Source: JBGQAS01 sp964498605
Lineage (GTDB): Bacteria > Chloroflexota > Anaerolineae > Anaerolineales > Anaerolineaceae
NCBI GenBank assembly: GCA_964498605.1
Contig: CAZCHK010000025.1
Location: forward strand, 1 to 31,132
DNA length: 31,132 nt
Reading direction: 5' to 3'
The notes under the pieces were generated by a model. The model had not been told where the DNA came from, did not search any database, and saw only the letters and a list, made by a program, of their open reading frames with translations. The translations under genes and the position numbers were made by a program. Each line of letters starts with the position of its first letter. Within the stretch, counting starts at the first letter, position 1. Below, piece after piece: positions 31,049 to 31,132 of the stretch.

Positions 31049-31078
31049 ATTATATACCTTGTACCGCGGAATTGTCAA
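31049..31078 (-). promoter_or_regulatory. Promoter of rpsU-infA
   Basis: TTGACA (31073-31078), an 18-bp spacer and TATAAT (31049-31054) on the minus strand: both hexamers perfect. Predicted start near 31042, giving a leader of about 160 nt. Confidence 0.75.
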
Positions 31079-31111
31079 TCATCATTTCATGCCAGCGGGT
31101 ATAATCAGGCA

Positions 31112-31132
31112 ATGCCTTCACAGAGCGGCTCA
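31112..31132 (+). CDS. Partial CDS start at the right edge
   Basis: An ATG at 31112 opens a frame (MPSQSGS) that runs off the window. A perfect TATAAT at 31100-31105 lies 6 nt upstream and there is no Shine-Dalgarno, the same pattern as miaB, the C39/TPR gene and dnaJ. Seven residues give no family. Confidence 0.35.

Noticed and set aside
1..31132. tRNA genes, CRISPR arrays, insertion sequences, prophage
   Set aside because: No T-loop-like tRNA 3' halves, regular spaced repeats, transposase motifs or phage genes were seen on either strand by eye.

Overview
The window reads as a chromosomal segment of a non-photosynthetic member of the Chloroflexota, most likely class Anaerolineae. This rests on the mix of genes, not on a marker gene: a short archaeal-type AspRS, a GSI-alpha glutamine synthetase, a single-chain pyruvate:ferredoxin oxidoreductase, B12-linked methylmalonyl-CoA metabolism, and many secreted or lipid-anchored proteins with Thr/Pro/Ser-rich linkers. 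No tRNA, rRNA, insertion sequence, prophage or CRISPR array was seen. Gene density is high and both strands are used in blocks.

Left part (1-5.3 kb, minus strand): a B12-binding mutase subunit and MeaB GTPase, then aspS, prs, mutM and a small membrane protein, with a possible TatA-like start running off the left edge. A strong promoter at 5418-5446 drives an uncharacterised structured leader of about 330 nt that ends in a perfect-palindrome terminator directly before glnA. Plus strand 5.8-12.3 kb: glnA, a polytopic membrane protein, a ChlI/ChlD-type chelatase locus, mntP, and an SdrD_B-DUF3048 lipoprotein. The chelatase locus appears to make two products from one gene by a programmed -1 frameshift: a C CCA AAA slippery heptamer followed 8 nt later by a hairpin.

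Middle (12.3-19.2 kb, minus): two compact operons. One is a GAF-PAS histidine kinase, a degenerate metallo-beta-lactamase-fold protein, endonuclease III and an M48 membrane protease. The other is miaB, an M23 peptidase and an AAC(3)-family acetyltransferase, joined by two ATGA stop/start overlaps. Divergent from miaB are a C39-like/TPR membrane protein and a HEYTH-motif lipoprotein (19.3-21.9 kb, plus). They are closed by a bidirectional terminator shared with the large nifJ gene (minus).

Right part: a NUDIX hydrolase and LysM lipoprotein (minus); a DNPH1/RCL-like nucleotide hydrolase, a zinc-finger-less DnaJ and an HtrA lipoprotein (plus); then a coiled-coil membrane protein, infA and rpsU (minus). 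The rpsU-infA leader has a strong promoter, an intrinsic-terminator-like hairpin, a 16-codon upstream ORF and an SD-sequestering hairpin.

Two themes recur across the window. Several first genes (miaB, the C39/TPR gene, dnaJ, and the gene running off the right edge) have a -10 box 6-9 nt before the start codon and no Shine-Dalgarno, suggesting leaderless mRNAs. Three intrinsic terminators sit only about 12-22 nt before the start codon of the next gene, which may set expression by read-through.
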